A model generated the notes under the pieces. The model worked only from the letters and a program-made list of their open reading frames with translations, did not search any database and was not told where the DNA came from. DNA of 64,000 nucleotides. Source: UBA1876 sp003446665. Its GTDB lineage: Bacteria > Synergistota > Synergistia > Synergistales > Thermovirgaceae. Below are positions 28,725 to 36,716 of this stretch, piece by piece (within the stretch, counting starts at the first letter, position 1; each line of letters begins with the position of its first letter). Made by a program: the position numbers and the translations under genes. The DNA lies in the NCBI GenBank assembly GCA_040616305.1, contig CP159918.1, positions 868,001 through 932,000 on the forward strand, given 5' to 3'.

Positions 28725-29964
28725 TGTCGACGGGCTGACGCAGCGTGTGTCGGAGCTTCTGGAATCGGACGACCTGCTGCGCTCTGTAAGGGTACGCGGC
28801 GAAATACTGGATTTCAAAAGACACACCTCGGGACACGTCTACTTTACCCTCACCGGCAGGGAAAGCCGTGTTTCCTGTGTGCTCTTTCGTTCTGACGCGG
28901 AGCGGATTCCACGATGGCCCCGAAAGGGCGACGAGGTCTACGCCGAGGGGCGGGTGGGCGTCTATGGAGCCCGGGGAACCTACCAGCTCTATGCGAGGAA
29001 ACTGCTTCCACTCGGGCAGGGAGCAAAGTCCCGCGCCAGGGAGGAGCTCAGGCTTCGCCTCGAGGCTGAAGGGCTCTTCGACCCGAGGCTAAAGCGACCC
29101 CTTCCCGATTTTCCCCTGCGGGCCGCCGTGGTGACCTCTCCCACTGGAGCCGCCATCAGGGACGTGATAAAGGTATCGGCGTCGCGGTTTCCCCAATGCG
29201 AGCTTGTCGTCGTTCCGGCCCAGGTGCAGGGCGCCGACGCACCGGCGCAGATAGCCGTTGCCCTGCAGAGGCTGCGATACCTAGAAGGGATCTCGGTGGC
29301 TCTTTTGGTGCGCGGCGGTGGGAGCAGGGACGACCTTAACCCCTTCGACGACGAGGACGTGGTTCGCGCCGTCAGGTTGTGTCCGGTGCCCGTGGTAACC
29401 GGGCTCGGCCACGAAATAGACACTACGCTGGCCGACCTTGCTTCCGATGCGTCTGCACCCACGCCGTCGGCGGCGGCCGAGAGAGTGTTCCCCGACGTAA
29501 AATCCCTGCTGGAACGCCTGTCCGCCCTCGGGTCTTCTTTGGACGCGGCCATGCTGTACAGGATCGAGCGCCTTGCGGCACAGCTTTCGTCGCAACAGTC
29601 GTCTTTGGTCTCACTCACCAGGGACGCGCATTGCCGGAAGGCACTGGCGCAGGTCGAGGCTCTGGAAAGGGAAATATGTCGGAGCACCCGCCACACGCAC
29701 GCCCTCTGGGAATCGAAGCTCAAGCAAAAAAGCCTTGCCCTGGACGCCCTCTCGCCCCTTCGGGTTCTGGCAAGGGGGTACGCCTCCTGCCTCACCGCCG
29801 GAGGCGAGGCGCTTTTAAGCGTGGACCAGCTGGATTTGGATGACCCTTTTTCCGTAGAGCTTTCAGACGGAGAAATTAAAGCGCTGGTGAAGGGCAAAAA
29901 CCGTTTCGACCGACTGAAAAGGGAGGTAACCGACGTTGCTGCCAAAGACCCTGGCCTGGAATGA
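28708..29964 (+). CDS. xseA: Exodeoxyribonuclease VII large subunit
   Basis: Catalytic subunit of the single-strand-specific exonuclease VII, 418 residues. An N-terminal OB fold (about 20-100, VRGEILDFKRHTSGHVYFTL) is followed by the catalytic domain with RGGGSRDDLNPFDDE and GLGHEIDTTLADLASD...APTPSAAAE. A long coiled coil and a short C-terminal domain end the protein. GTG 28708 is seven bases after GGAGG; a TTG at 28702 is too close. No small subunit gene (xseB, about 70-80 codons) is seen next to it. Confidence 0.93.
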   Translation: MIPTLDVDGLTQRVSELLESDDLLRSVRVRGEILDFKRHTSGHVYFTLTGRESRVSCVLFRSDAERIPRWPRKGDEVYAEGRVGVYGARGTYQLYARKLLPLGQGAKSRAREELRLRLEAEGLFDPRLKRPLPDFPLRAAVVTSPTGAAIRDVIKVSASRFPQCELVVVPAQVQGADAPAQIAVALQRLRYLEGISVALLVRGGGSRDDLNPFDDEDVVRAVRLCPVPVVTGLGHEIDTTLADLASDASAPTPSAAAERVFPDVKSLLERLSALGSSLDAAMLYRIERLAAQLSSQQSSLVSLTRDAHCRKALAQVEALEREICRSTRHTHALWESKLKQKSLALDALSPLRVLARGYASCLTAGGEALLSVDQLDLDDPFSVELSDGEIKALVKGKNRFDRLKREVTDVAAKDPGLE

Positions 29965-30979
29965 ACGCGGAGTGCTCGAAATACTGGACCAAAGGAGCCT
30001 TCCGGAGGAAGTCCGTTTCCTCGAGTGCGCGTCCCTTGAGGACGTGGCAAGGGCCATAGAGGGCATGGCCGTAAGGGGCGCCCCGGCCATCGGAATAGCC
30101 GCGGCCTACGGTCTAGTCCTCGCTGAGCCCCAAAGCGCCGAAGAGCTGGAACAGGCCCTTTCGAGGCTGCGCAGGACAAGGCCCACGGCGGTTAACCTCT
30201 TCCGGGCCCTCGAGCGTATGAGGCAAAAAGCCGGGCGCGAAGGGTTTTCGAGGGAAGTGCTCCTCGAGGAGGCCGGGGCTATATACCGCGAGGATATCGA
30301 AACAAACCGCCGCATCGGCCATTGGGGGCAGTCTCTTCTTCCCGAAAAAGCCCTGGTAATGACCCACTGTAATGCCGGGGCCCTTGCCACCGGCGGCTAC
30401 GGGACGGCCCTGGGCGTCTTGCGCGCGGCCCGCGAACAAGGCAAAAGCGTGTCCGTTTTCGCCTGTGAGACACGGCCGGTGCTTCAGGGTGCGAGGCTTA
30501 CGGCCTGGGAACTCGCGGAAGACGGCTTCGAAGTCACGGTGATCTGCGACAGTGTCGCGGCCATGGTGATGAAGGAATTCAGGCCCGACGCCGTTATCGT
30601 GGGAGCCGACCGCATCGCCGCCAACGGGGACACTGCGAACAAGATAGGCACCTACGGGCTGGCCCTGTCCGCCGCAAGTCACGGCATCCCCTTTTACGTG
30701 GCTGCCCCTTTGAGTACCATCGACGTATCCTGCAGTGACGGCGGGGCCATACCGATAGAAAAGCGGGACGAAGACGAAGTGCGGCAGCTTCCGGGCGGTA
30801 AATACATCCCCGACGGGATAAAGGTGTACAACCCGGCTTTCGATGTCACGCCGGCGGAACTCGTTACGGCCCTGGTAACCGAAGAGGGAATATTAAGGAG
30901 GCCCTGTGTCCCCGGGATAAGGCGATGCCTCGAAAGGGCCGGTCTGGAGCAAGGCGTAAGGAAAGGAGACGGAAGATGA
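29936..30979 (+). CDS. mtnA: S-methyl-5-thioribose-1-phosphate isomerase
   Basis: Converts methylthioribose 1-phosphate to methylthioribulose 1-phosphate in methionine salvage, or related 5-deoxypentose phosphates. It has 347 residues. MTHCNAGALATGGYGTALG carries the catalytic Cys145, and GADRIAANGDTANKIGTYGLA carries the catalytic Asp225. EIF2B-related alpha/delta translation factors share the fold, but both catalytic residues are present here. TTG start after GGGAGG; overlaps xseA by 29 bases and ahcY by 4. Confidence 0.93.
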   Translation: MLPKTLAWNERGVLEILDQRSLPEEVRFLECASLEDVARAIEGMAVRGAPAIGIAAAYGLVLAEPQSAEELEQALSRLRRTRPTAVNLFRALERMRQKAGREGFSREVLLEEAGAIYREDIETNRRIGHWGQSLLPEKALVMTHCNAGALATGGYGTALGVLRAAREQGKSVSVFACETRPVLQGARLTAWELAEDGFEVTVICDSVAAMVMKEFRPDAVIVGADRIAANGDTANKIGTYGLALSAASHGIPFYVAAPLSTIDVSCSDGGAIPIEKRDEDEVRQLPGGKYIPDGIKVYNPAFDVTPAELVTALVTEEGILRRPCVPGIRRCLERAGLEQGVRKGDGR

Positions 30980-32220
30980 CCGAAAACCGCATAGCCGACC
31001 CGACCCTGGCCGGGCCGGGGATGAACAAGATAGAATGGGCGCTTCAGTTCATGCCCGTTTTGCAAAGTTTCGACGAGGAACACCTTCCATCGAAACCCCT
31101 CGAGGGTTTGCGCATAGCCACCTGCCTGCACCTGGAGGCCAAGACCGCCTGTCTTCTTGCGAGCCTCAAACGATTGGGGGCCGAGGTCTCCGCTGCGGGG
31201 AGCAACCCCCTGTCGACCCAGGACGACGTCTGCGCGGCCCTGGTCAGGCTCGGGGTCAGGGTCTACAGCCGCCGGGGAATGAGCGATCTGGAGTATTGTG
31301 AAAACCTCTCACGGGCACTTGATATAGGGCCCCACATCGTGATCGACGACGGCGCCGACATGGTCGCCATGCTGCATACCTCAAGGCGCGAGCTCCTTCA
31401 CGACGTCAGGGGAGGCGCCGAAGAGACCACCACGGGCGTCAAGCGCCTCAGGGCCATGGAAAAGGAAGGGAAGCTCGCCTTTGCCGTCATTGCCGTCAAC
31501 GACGCGGCAAGCAAGTATCTTTTCGACAACCGCTACGGGACTGGACAGTCCGTTATGGACGGTCTCATGCGCACCACCAACTCGCTGGTCGCCGGAAAGA
31601 ACGTGGTCGTCGCAGGCTACGGCTGGTGCGGCAGGGGTGTCGCTATGAGGGCCTCCGGGATGGGGGCCAAGGTCATCGTCGTGGAGGTGGACCCCCACAG
31701 GGCCTTTGAGGCCGTCATGGACGGCCATTCCGTCATGTCCATGGCCGAGGCGGCTCCGGTCGGGGACATCTTCCTCACCTTGACGGGAAACAAGCAGGTG
31801 ATCCGGAAGGAGCATTTCGCCGTAATGAAAGACGGTGCCATACTCGGAAACGCAGGCCACTTCGACGTGGAGATTTCAAGGCCCGACCTGGAAAGTCTTG
31901 CCGCGGAAGTCAGGGAAGTCCGTCCCAACATAAGGACCTACGTCACATCGGACGGACGCAGGATCCATCTTTTGGCCGAAGGGCGGCTCGTGAACCTGGC
32001 CGCCGCCGACGGACATCCCATCGAGATAATGGACCTGAGTTTTTCCATACAGCTCCTTTCCGCCATTTACGTGGCGCAAAACCGCCTCGATGCGGGCCTG
32101 CACGCCGTCCCTATCGAAATAGACAGGGCGGTGGTGACAAGGAAGCTTCAGACCATGGGAGTGGAGCTCGAGGAACTGACGCCGGAGCAGAAAAACTATA
32201 TGAACTCCTGGCAGGAATGA
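30976..32220 (+). CDS. ahcY: Adenosylhomocysteinase (short, thermophile/archaeal-like type)
   Basis: NAD-dependent hydrolase that splits S-adenosylhomocysteine to adenosine and homocysteine. It has 414 residues, shorter than the 430-470 of common bacterial forms. FDNRYGTGQS, GYGWCGRG (NAD site, about 212-221) and NAGHFDVEI are seen. It ends NYMNSWQE and lacks the terminal HYRY motif of the long enzymes. An archaeal relative of this short type hydrolyses S-inosylhomocysteine, the product of MtaD, so that substrate is an alternative here. ATG overlaps mtnA by 4 bases. Confidence 0.9.
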   Translation: MTENRIADPTLAGPGMNKIEWALQFMPVLQSFDEEHLPSKPLEGLRIATCLHLEAKTACLLASLKRLGAEVSAAGSNPLSTQDDVCAALVRLGVRVYSRRGMSDLEYCENLSRALDIGPHIVIDDGADMVAMLHTSRRELLHDVRGGAEETTTGVKRLRAMEKEGKLAFAVIAVNDAASKYLFDNRYGTGQSVMDGLMRTTNSLVAGKNVVVAGYGWCGRGVAMRASGMGAKVIVVEVDPHRAFEAVMDGHSVMSMAEAAPVGDIFLTLTGNKQVIRKEHFAVMKDGAILGNAGHFDVEISRPDLESLAAEVREVRPNIRTYVTSDGRRIHLLAEGRLVNLAAADGHPIEIMDLSFSIQLLSAIYVAQNRLDAGLHAVPIEIDRAVVTRKLQTMGVELEELTPEQKNYMNSWQE

Positions 32221-32266
32221 AGGCCTGTCGAAGGCCCGGTTCGCCCTAAGGAAAGGATGACGCGTC

Positions 32267-33562
32267 GTGAAAACCCTTTTCAGGGATGTGTTTTATCTTG
32301 ACGGCTTCATGGACCGTGCCGGAAGGGGCGATTTGCTGGTAGAAGGCGGTATCATAAAAAGCCTGGGCTCCGTGTCGGAAGGTGACGCCGAAGGCGCCGT
32401 GGCTGTCCACTGCGGCGGGACGAAGGCGCTGATACCGGGTTTCGTAAACGGCCATACCCACGCCGCCATGACCCTCCTGAGAGGGCTGGGCGAGGAAAAA
32501 CCCCTGAAGCAGTGGCTTGAGGAAAGGATCTGGCCCGTCGAGGCCTGTCTTTCGCCGGAAGACATAGCCCTGGGCACGGCTTCGGCCGTTTTGGAGATGG
32601 TCAAAACGGGGACCACCTGTTTTGCCGACATGTACTTCGAGATGGAAGAGGTGGGAAAGAAGGCCCTCGAGGCTGGCGTCCGGTGCGGCCTGTCGCGGGG
32701 GATAATCGGTGAAAACGAGGCGTCCCTTTCGGAGGGCCTCCGCCTGGCGGACCGTTTCGACGGGGAGGACCTCGTAACGGTTCAGCTTGGCCCCCATGCC
32801 CCTTACACGGTGCCCTTGGGCTTTTTCAGGGAAGTCGTGGGCGCGGCCAGAGACAGGGGAATGGGCGTTCACACCCACTTTCTCGAGGCTTCCTGGGAAC
32901 GAACGCACCTTGAGGAAAACCTCGGACTCGACCCCGTGTCCTTTCTCGAGAAATCGGGCATTCTAGACGCCCCTGCGGCGATTCTGGCGCACTGCGTCTG
33001 GCTCGGGGCACGGGAGGCCCGAAAAATCACCGGATCGGGCGTCACCATAGCCCACAACCCTTCGAGCAACCTCAAGCTGGGAAGCGGGATAGCCCCCGTG
33101 CCGGATTTTTTGGCCGGAGGACTTCCCGTGGCCCTGGGTACCGACGGCGCCGCCAGCAACAACAGGCTCGACGTCTGGGAGGAGATGCGGCTTGCGGCGT
33201 TGCTGAACAAGGGTGTGAGGCTCGACCCGACGTGTTGCACGGCCCGCGAGGTTCTCAGGATGGCCACCTTCGACGGAGCGAAGGCGCTCGGTTTCCAAAG
33301 GTGCGGGCGCATCCTGGAGGGGTGGAACGCCGATGTTGTGCTGGTCGACCTGGACCAGCCCCACTACGTGGGGCACGAACCTGCCACGCTTGCGCAGTTT
33401 CTGGTCTATGCGGGAAGCAGCGCCGACGTTTGCGGCACCATGGTGGCGGGGAAGTGGGTTTACAGAAATGGTGAATATCCAACCCTCGACGCGTCAAGCA
33501 TCGGCGAAGAGGTCAGAAGGGCGAGGACGGATCTTTGCCTTCGGGCACAAGGCCGTGGATGA
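32267..33562 (+). CDS. mtaD: 5-methylthioadenosine/S-adenosylhomocysteine deaminase (MtaD-type amidohydrolase)
   Basis: Metal-dependent amidohydrolase, 431 residues. It has HxH in NGHTHAAMTLLRG (His63, His65), an HTHFLEASWERTH helix near residue 203, a histidine in LAHCVWLG, and a metal-binding Asp in GTDGAASNN. The family deaminates methylthioadenosine, S-adenosylhomocysteine, adenosine or related compounds; SsnA-type relatives are similar. Position directly after mtnA and ahcY favours SAM by-products as substrates. GTG start preceded by GGAAAGG. Confidence 0.87.
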   Translation: MKTLFRDVFYLDGFMDRAGRGDLLVEGGIIKSLGSVSEGDAEGAVAVHCGGTKALIPGFVNGHTHAAMTLLRGLGEEKPLKQWLEERIWPVEACLSPEDIALGTASAVLEMVKTGTTCFADMYFEMEEVGKKALEAGVRCGLSRGIIGENEASLSEGLRLADRFDGEDLVTVQLGPHAPYTVPLGFFREVVGAARDRGMGVHTHFLEASWERTHLEENLGLDPVSFLEKSGILDAPAAILAHCVWLGAREARKITGSGVTIAHNPSSNLKLGSGIAPVPDFLAGGLPVALGTDGAASNNRLDVWEEMRLAALLNKGVRLDPTCCTAREVLRMATFDGAKALGFQRCGRILEGWNADVVLVDLDQPHYVGHEPATLAQFLVYAGSSADVCGTMVAGKWVYRNGEYPTLDASSIGEEVRRARTDLCLRAQGRG

Positions 33563-33568
33563 TATAAT
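33540..33568 (+). promoter_or_regulatory. Putative promoter for alaS operon
   Basis: A perfect TATAAT (33563-33568) immediately follows the mtaD stop, with TTCGGG 17 bases upstream (33540-33545) as a poor -35. Transcription would start near 33575, about 75 bases before alaS. Confidence 0.45.
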
Positions 33569-33648
33569 CGCTTTCATACGAAATTTCGAGAAACCGGGGG
33601 TCTGCCGGCCGCTGTCGGTGTGACTTTTCGCTGAAGGGAGCAGTGCTC

Positions 33649-36291
33649 ATGAAATACAGAAGCGGGAAAGAACTCAGGGAACTTTTTCTGTCTTTCTTCG
33701 AGAGCAGGGGACACAGGCGTTTCCCAAGTTTTTCCCTTGTTCCCGATGATCCCACCATACTTTTTACCATAGCCGGGATGGTGCCCTTCAAGCCCTATTT
33801 CCTGGGGCAGAAGAAGCCCGAGATGTCCAGGGCGGTCACGTCGCAAAAATGCGTCAGGACCAACGACATAGACAACGTGGGACGCACTGCCCGTCATCAT
33901 ACCTTTTTCGAGATGCTCGGGAACTTCAGCTTCGGAGACTATTTCAAGGCCGGGGCGGCCCCTTTCGCCTGGGAATTTTTGACGGAGGTAATAGGCCTTG
34001 ACCCCGACAGGCTTTATCCGACCATTTACAAGGACGACGACGAGGCCTTCGAGATATGGAACAAGACCGTGGGCGTTCCAAAAAACCGGATCTACCGCTT
34101 AGGGGAGGAAGACAACTTCTGGTCCGTGGGCCCGGTGGGCCCCTGCGGCCCCTGTTCGGAACTGATCTACGACCAGGGCCCGGCCTTTTCCTGCGGAAGG
34201 CCCGATTGCGACGTGGGCTGCGATTGCGACCGCTACCTGGAGATCTGGAACCTGGTCTTCATGCAGTTTAACCGGTACGAGGACGGAACCATGGAGCCCC
34301 TTCCAAAAAAGAACATAGACACCGGCATGGGGCTGGAAAGGCTCGCATCGGTGGTCCAGCAGGTGGAAGGCGATTTCGGGACGGACCTTTTCCGCCCCCT
34401 GATCGACAGGGCCGCCGCATCCCTGGGCATCCGTTACGGGGCTACTCCCGAGGGCGACATGGCGCTTCGCGTCATATCGGACCACTTCCGGGCCGTCGCG
34501 TTCATGATTGCCGACGGCGTACTGCCCTCCAACGAGGGGCGCGGGTACGTCCTCAGGAGGATCCTGCGCAGGGCCGTGCGCTATGGTCGCATGACGGGTA
34601 TCGACAGGCCCTTTTTGTCGGCCCTCATGCCGACCCTTAATGAAATCATGGCCGACCCCTACAGGGAACTCGTGGAAAACGAAAGCCTGATCCTGCAGGT
34701 GGTGGAGCAGGAGGAACGGCGGTTCGGCCGTACGCTGGAACAGGGAACCAGCCTCCTTGAAGCCGAGATCGATTCGCTGAGGCGGAAGAAGGCCGAAACC
34801 CTGGACGGCGGGTTGGCCTTCGAGCTGTACGACACCTACGGGTTCCCCTTCGAGCTGACCGAGGAAATATGCAGGGAAGCCGGCATTTCCGTCGACCGCG
34901 AAGGGTTCGAAAAGGCCATGGAACGGCAGCGTGAGCGGGCGCGCACTGCGGGCAAGCGCCACGAAGGAGCCTCTGCGAAAAGCCTCTACGAGAAAATTCT
35001 CGAAGAAACGGGGTCCTCCGATTTCGTGGGCTACACCGGGGAAGAAACAGAAACGGCCGTCGTAGCCCTTGTTTCTGACGGTACCAGGACACGGTACCTG
35101 GAAGAAGGGGCCGAGGGAGAGGCAATCCTGGTGAAAACGCCCTTTTACGCAGAAAAGGGAGGCCAGGTGGGAGACACCGGAAAGATCACCTGGGAAGGCG
35201 GGGAGGCGCTTGTTACCGACACCTGGGCGGGCACGGAGAATCTTCCCGTCCATCGCGTGAAGGTCCTCTCGGGGCGGCTTGAAACCGGTACCGGTGTAAG
35301 GGCGGTCGTGGACGGCAGGCGCCGCAGAAGGATAAAGGCCCATCACACAGCCACGCACCTTCTGCACGAGGCACTCATCCGGGTCCTAGGCGACCACGTA
35401 AGGCAGGCGGGTTCTCTTGTCACGCCCGACTTTTTGCGCTTCGACTTTACCCACGTAAAGCCTTTGAGCCCTGAGGAAATCGAGGCGGTAGAGGGAATAA
35501 TTTTTGAGACCGTAACCGACAATATCCCCCTGCAGGTTTTTTTCACCGACATGGATGAAGCCAAAAAACTGGGAGCAAAGGCCCTTTTCGACGAAAAGTA
35601 CGGGGACGTCGTGAGGGTGATCAAAATCCCGGGGTACAGCGTCGAGCTTTGCGGCGGCACCCACGTGGATGCCACCGGCGATATAGGACTCGTCAAGATC
35701 GTAAAAGAAGAAGGCATCGGTTCCGGCCTGAGGAGAATAACTGCCTTCGCTCACGCGGCTGCCTTTTCGCTTTTCCAGGAACAGATGTCTCTGGTTACCA
35801 GGCTTGCGGAAAAGATGGGAGCTGGCGAGACCGAAATAGAGGAAAAACTCCAGTCCCTCCTTGAGGAGAGAAAGGCCCTCAAGACCGAAAACGAGCGGCT
35901 GGCTTTGGCCGCAGCGCTGGCGAAAGCGGACGAACTGCTCGAAGAGGCCGTGGAGGTTGGGGGCGTACATGTGGTCACCGGTGTTTTTGAAAGGACCCCC
36001 CAGGAGGTCCTGCGTCAGGCGGGAGACCACATTCGCCAGAAAAAAGGCCCCGTCGTGTCGTGCCTGGCGTCGGTGTCGGGAAATGATGTCACCTTCACCG
36101 TCATGGCGGACGAGCGGGCCAGGGAAGCCGGGGTCCACGCAGGCATGCTCGCCAGGGAGGCGGCAAGGATGCTCGGCGGCGGCGGCGGTGGAAGGCCGGA
36201 CATAGCTTCTGCGGGGGCCAAAAACGCCGAGGGGCTCGAAGAAGCCTTGAGGCGCATCCCGGAGATTGTGAGCGAACAGATCAGGCGATGA
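33649..36291 (+). CDS. alaS: Alanyl-tRNA synthetase
   Basis: Class II synthetase of 880 residues, normal length. The N-terminal catalytic core (about 1-240) contains RTNDIDNVGRTARHHTFFEMLGNFSFGDYFK. The editing domain has the zinc motif HHTATH and CGGTHV. A C-terminal DHHA1 domain ends with GGGGGGRPDIASAGAKN. I prefer ATG 33649, eight bases after AGGGAG, over GTG 33643. First gene of a tightly linked group with ruvX, mutS, mutL and miaA. Confidence 0.97.
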   Translation: MKYRSGKELRELFLSFFESRGHRRFPSFSLVPDDPTILFTIAGMVPFKPYFLGQKKPEMSRAVTSQKCVRTNDIDNVGRTARHHTFFEMLGNFSFGDYFKAGAAPFAWEFLTEVIGLDPDRLYPTIYKDDDEAFEIWNKTVGVPKNRIYRLGEEDNFWSVGPVGPCGPCSELIYDQGPAFSCGRPDCDVGCDCDRYLEIWNLVFMQFNRYEDGTMEPLPKKNIDTGMGLERLASVVQQVEGDFGTDLFRPLIDRAAASLGIRYGATPEGDMALRVISDHFRAVAFMIADGVLPSNEGRGYVLRRILRRAVRYGRMTGIDRPFLSALMPTLNEIMADPYRELVENESLILQVVEQEERRFGRTLEQGTSLLEAEIDSLRRKKAETLDGGLAFELYDTYGFPFELTEEICREAGISVDREGFEKAMERQRERARTAGKRHEGASAKSLYEKILEETGSSDFVGYTGEETETAVVALVSDGTRTRYLEEGAEGEAILVKTPFYAEKGGQVGDTGKITWEGGEALVTDTWAGTENLPVHRVKVLSGRLETGTGVRAVVDGRRRRRIKAHHTATHLLHEALIRVLGDHVRQAGSLVTPDFLRFDFTHVKPLSPEEIEAVEGIIFETVTDNIPLQVFFTDMDEAKKLGAKALFDEKYGDVVRVIKIPGYSVELCGGTHVDATGDIGLVKIVKEEGIGSGLRRITAFAHAAAFSLFQEQMSLVTRLAEKMGAGETEIEEKLQSLLEERKALKTENERLALAAALAKADELLEEAVEVGGVHVVTGVFERTPQEVLRQAGDHIRQKKGPVVSCLASVSGNDVTFTVMADERAREAGVHAGMLAREAARMLGGGGGGRPDIASAGAKNAEGLEEALRRIPEIVSEQIRR

Positions 36292-36716
36292 AGCGTTATC
36301 TCGGCCTGGACATGGGCACCAGACGCATTGGAGTAGCCGTCAGCGACCCCCTGGGTTCCTTCGCGCAGGGGGTCGCCGTTTTGAAGGCCGACGGCGACTG
36401 GATGAGCGAACTGGACGCTCTCGTGAAAAAGTACAAGGTGAGCGTCATCGTAGTGGGGATGCCCACGAGAACCACTGGTACGGCCGGACCCGAAGCCGAA
36501 AGGGCCGAAAGCACGCGGCGGGAGCTGGCCGAGAGGTACCCCGACGTCAAGGTCACGGCCTGGGACGAGCGTTTCACCACGGTGAGGGCCAGGCAGGCGC
36601 TCCTGGAAGGAGACGTGAGCAGGAAGGGCCGGAAAAGACGTGTGGACATGGTGGCGGCTTCCATACTACTGCAGGATTATCTCGATTTCCTGAGAAAGGA
36701 GGGATCACCGGGATGA
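36288..36716 (+). CDS. ruvX: Pre-16S rRNA nuclease / Holliday junction resolvase-like YqgF
   Basis: RNase H-fold nuclease of the YqgF/RuvX family, involved in 16S rRNA 5' maturation. It has 142 residues. The acidic catalytic residues lie in GLDMGTRRIGVAVSDP and WDERFTTVRA, with VVGMPTRTTGT between. ATGA overlaps occur with alaS before and mutS after. An alaS-yqgF order is common in Firmicutes and relatives. Confidence 0.93.
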   Translation: MKRYLGLDMGTRRIGVAVSDPLGSFAQGVAVLKADGDWMSELDALVKKYKVSVIVVGMPTRTTGTAGPEAERAESTRRELAERYPDVKVTAWDERFTTVRARQALLEGDVSRKGRKRRVDMVAASILLQDYLDFLRKEGSPG

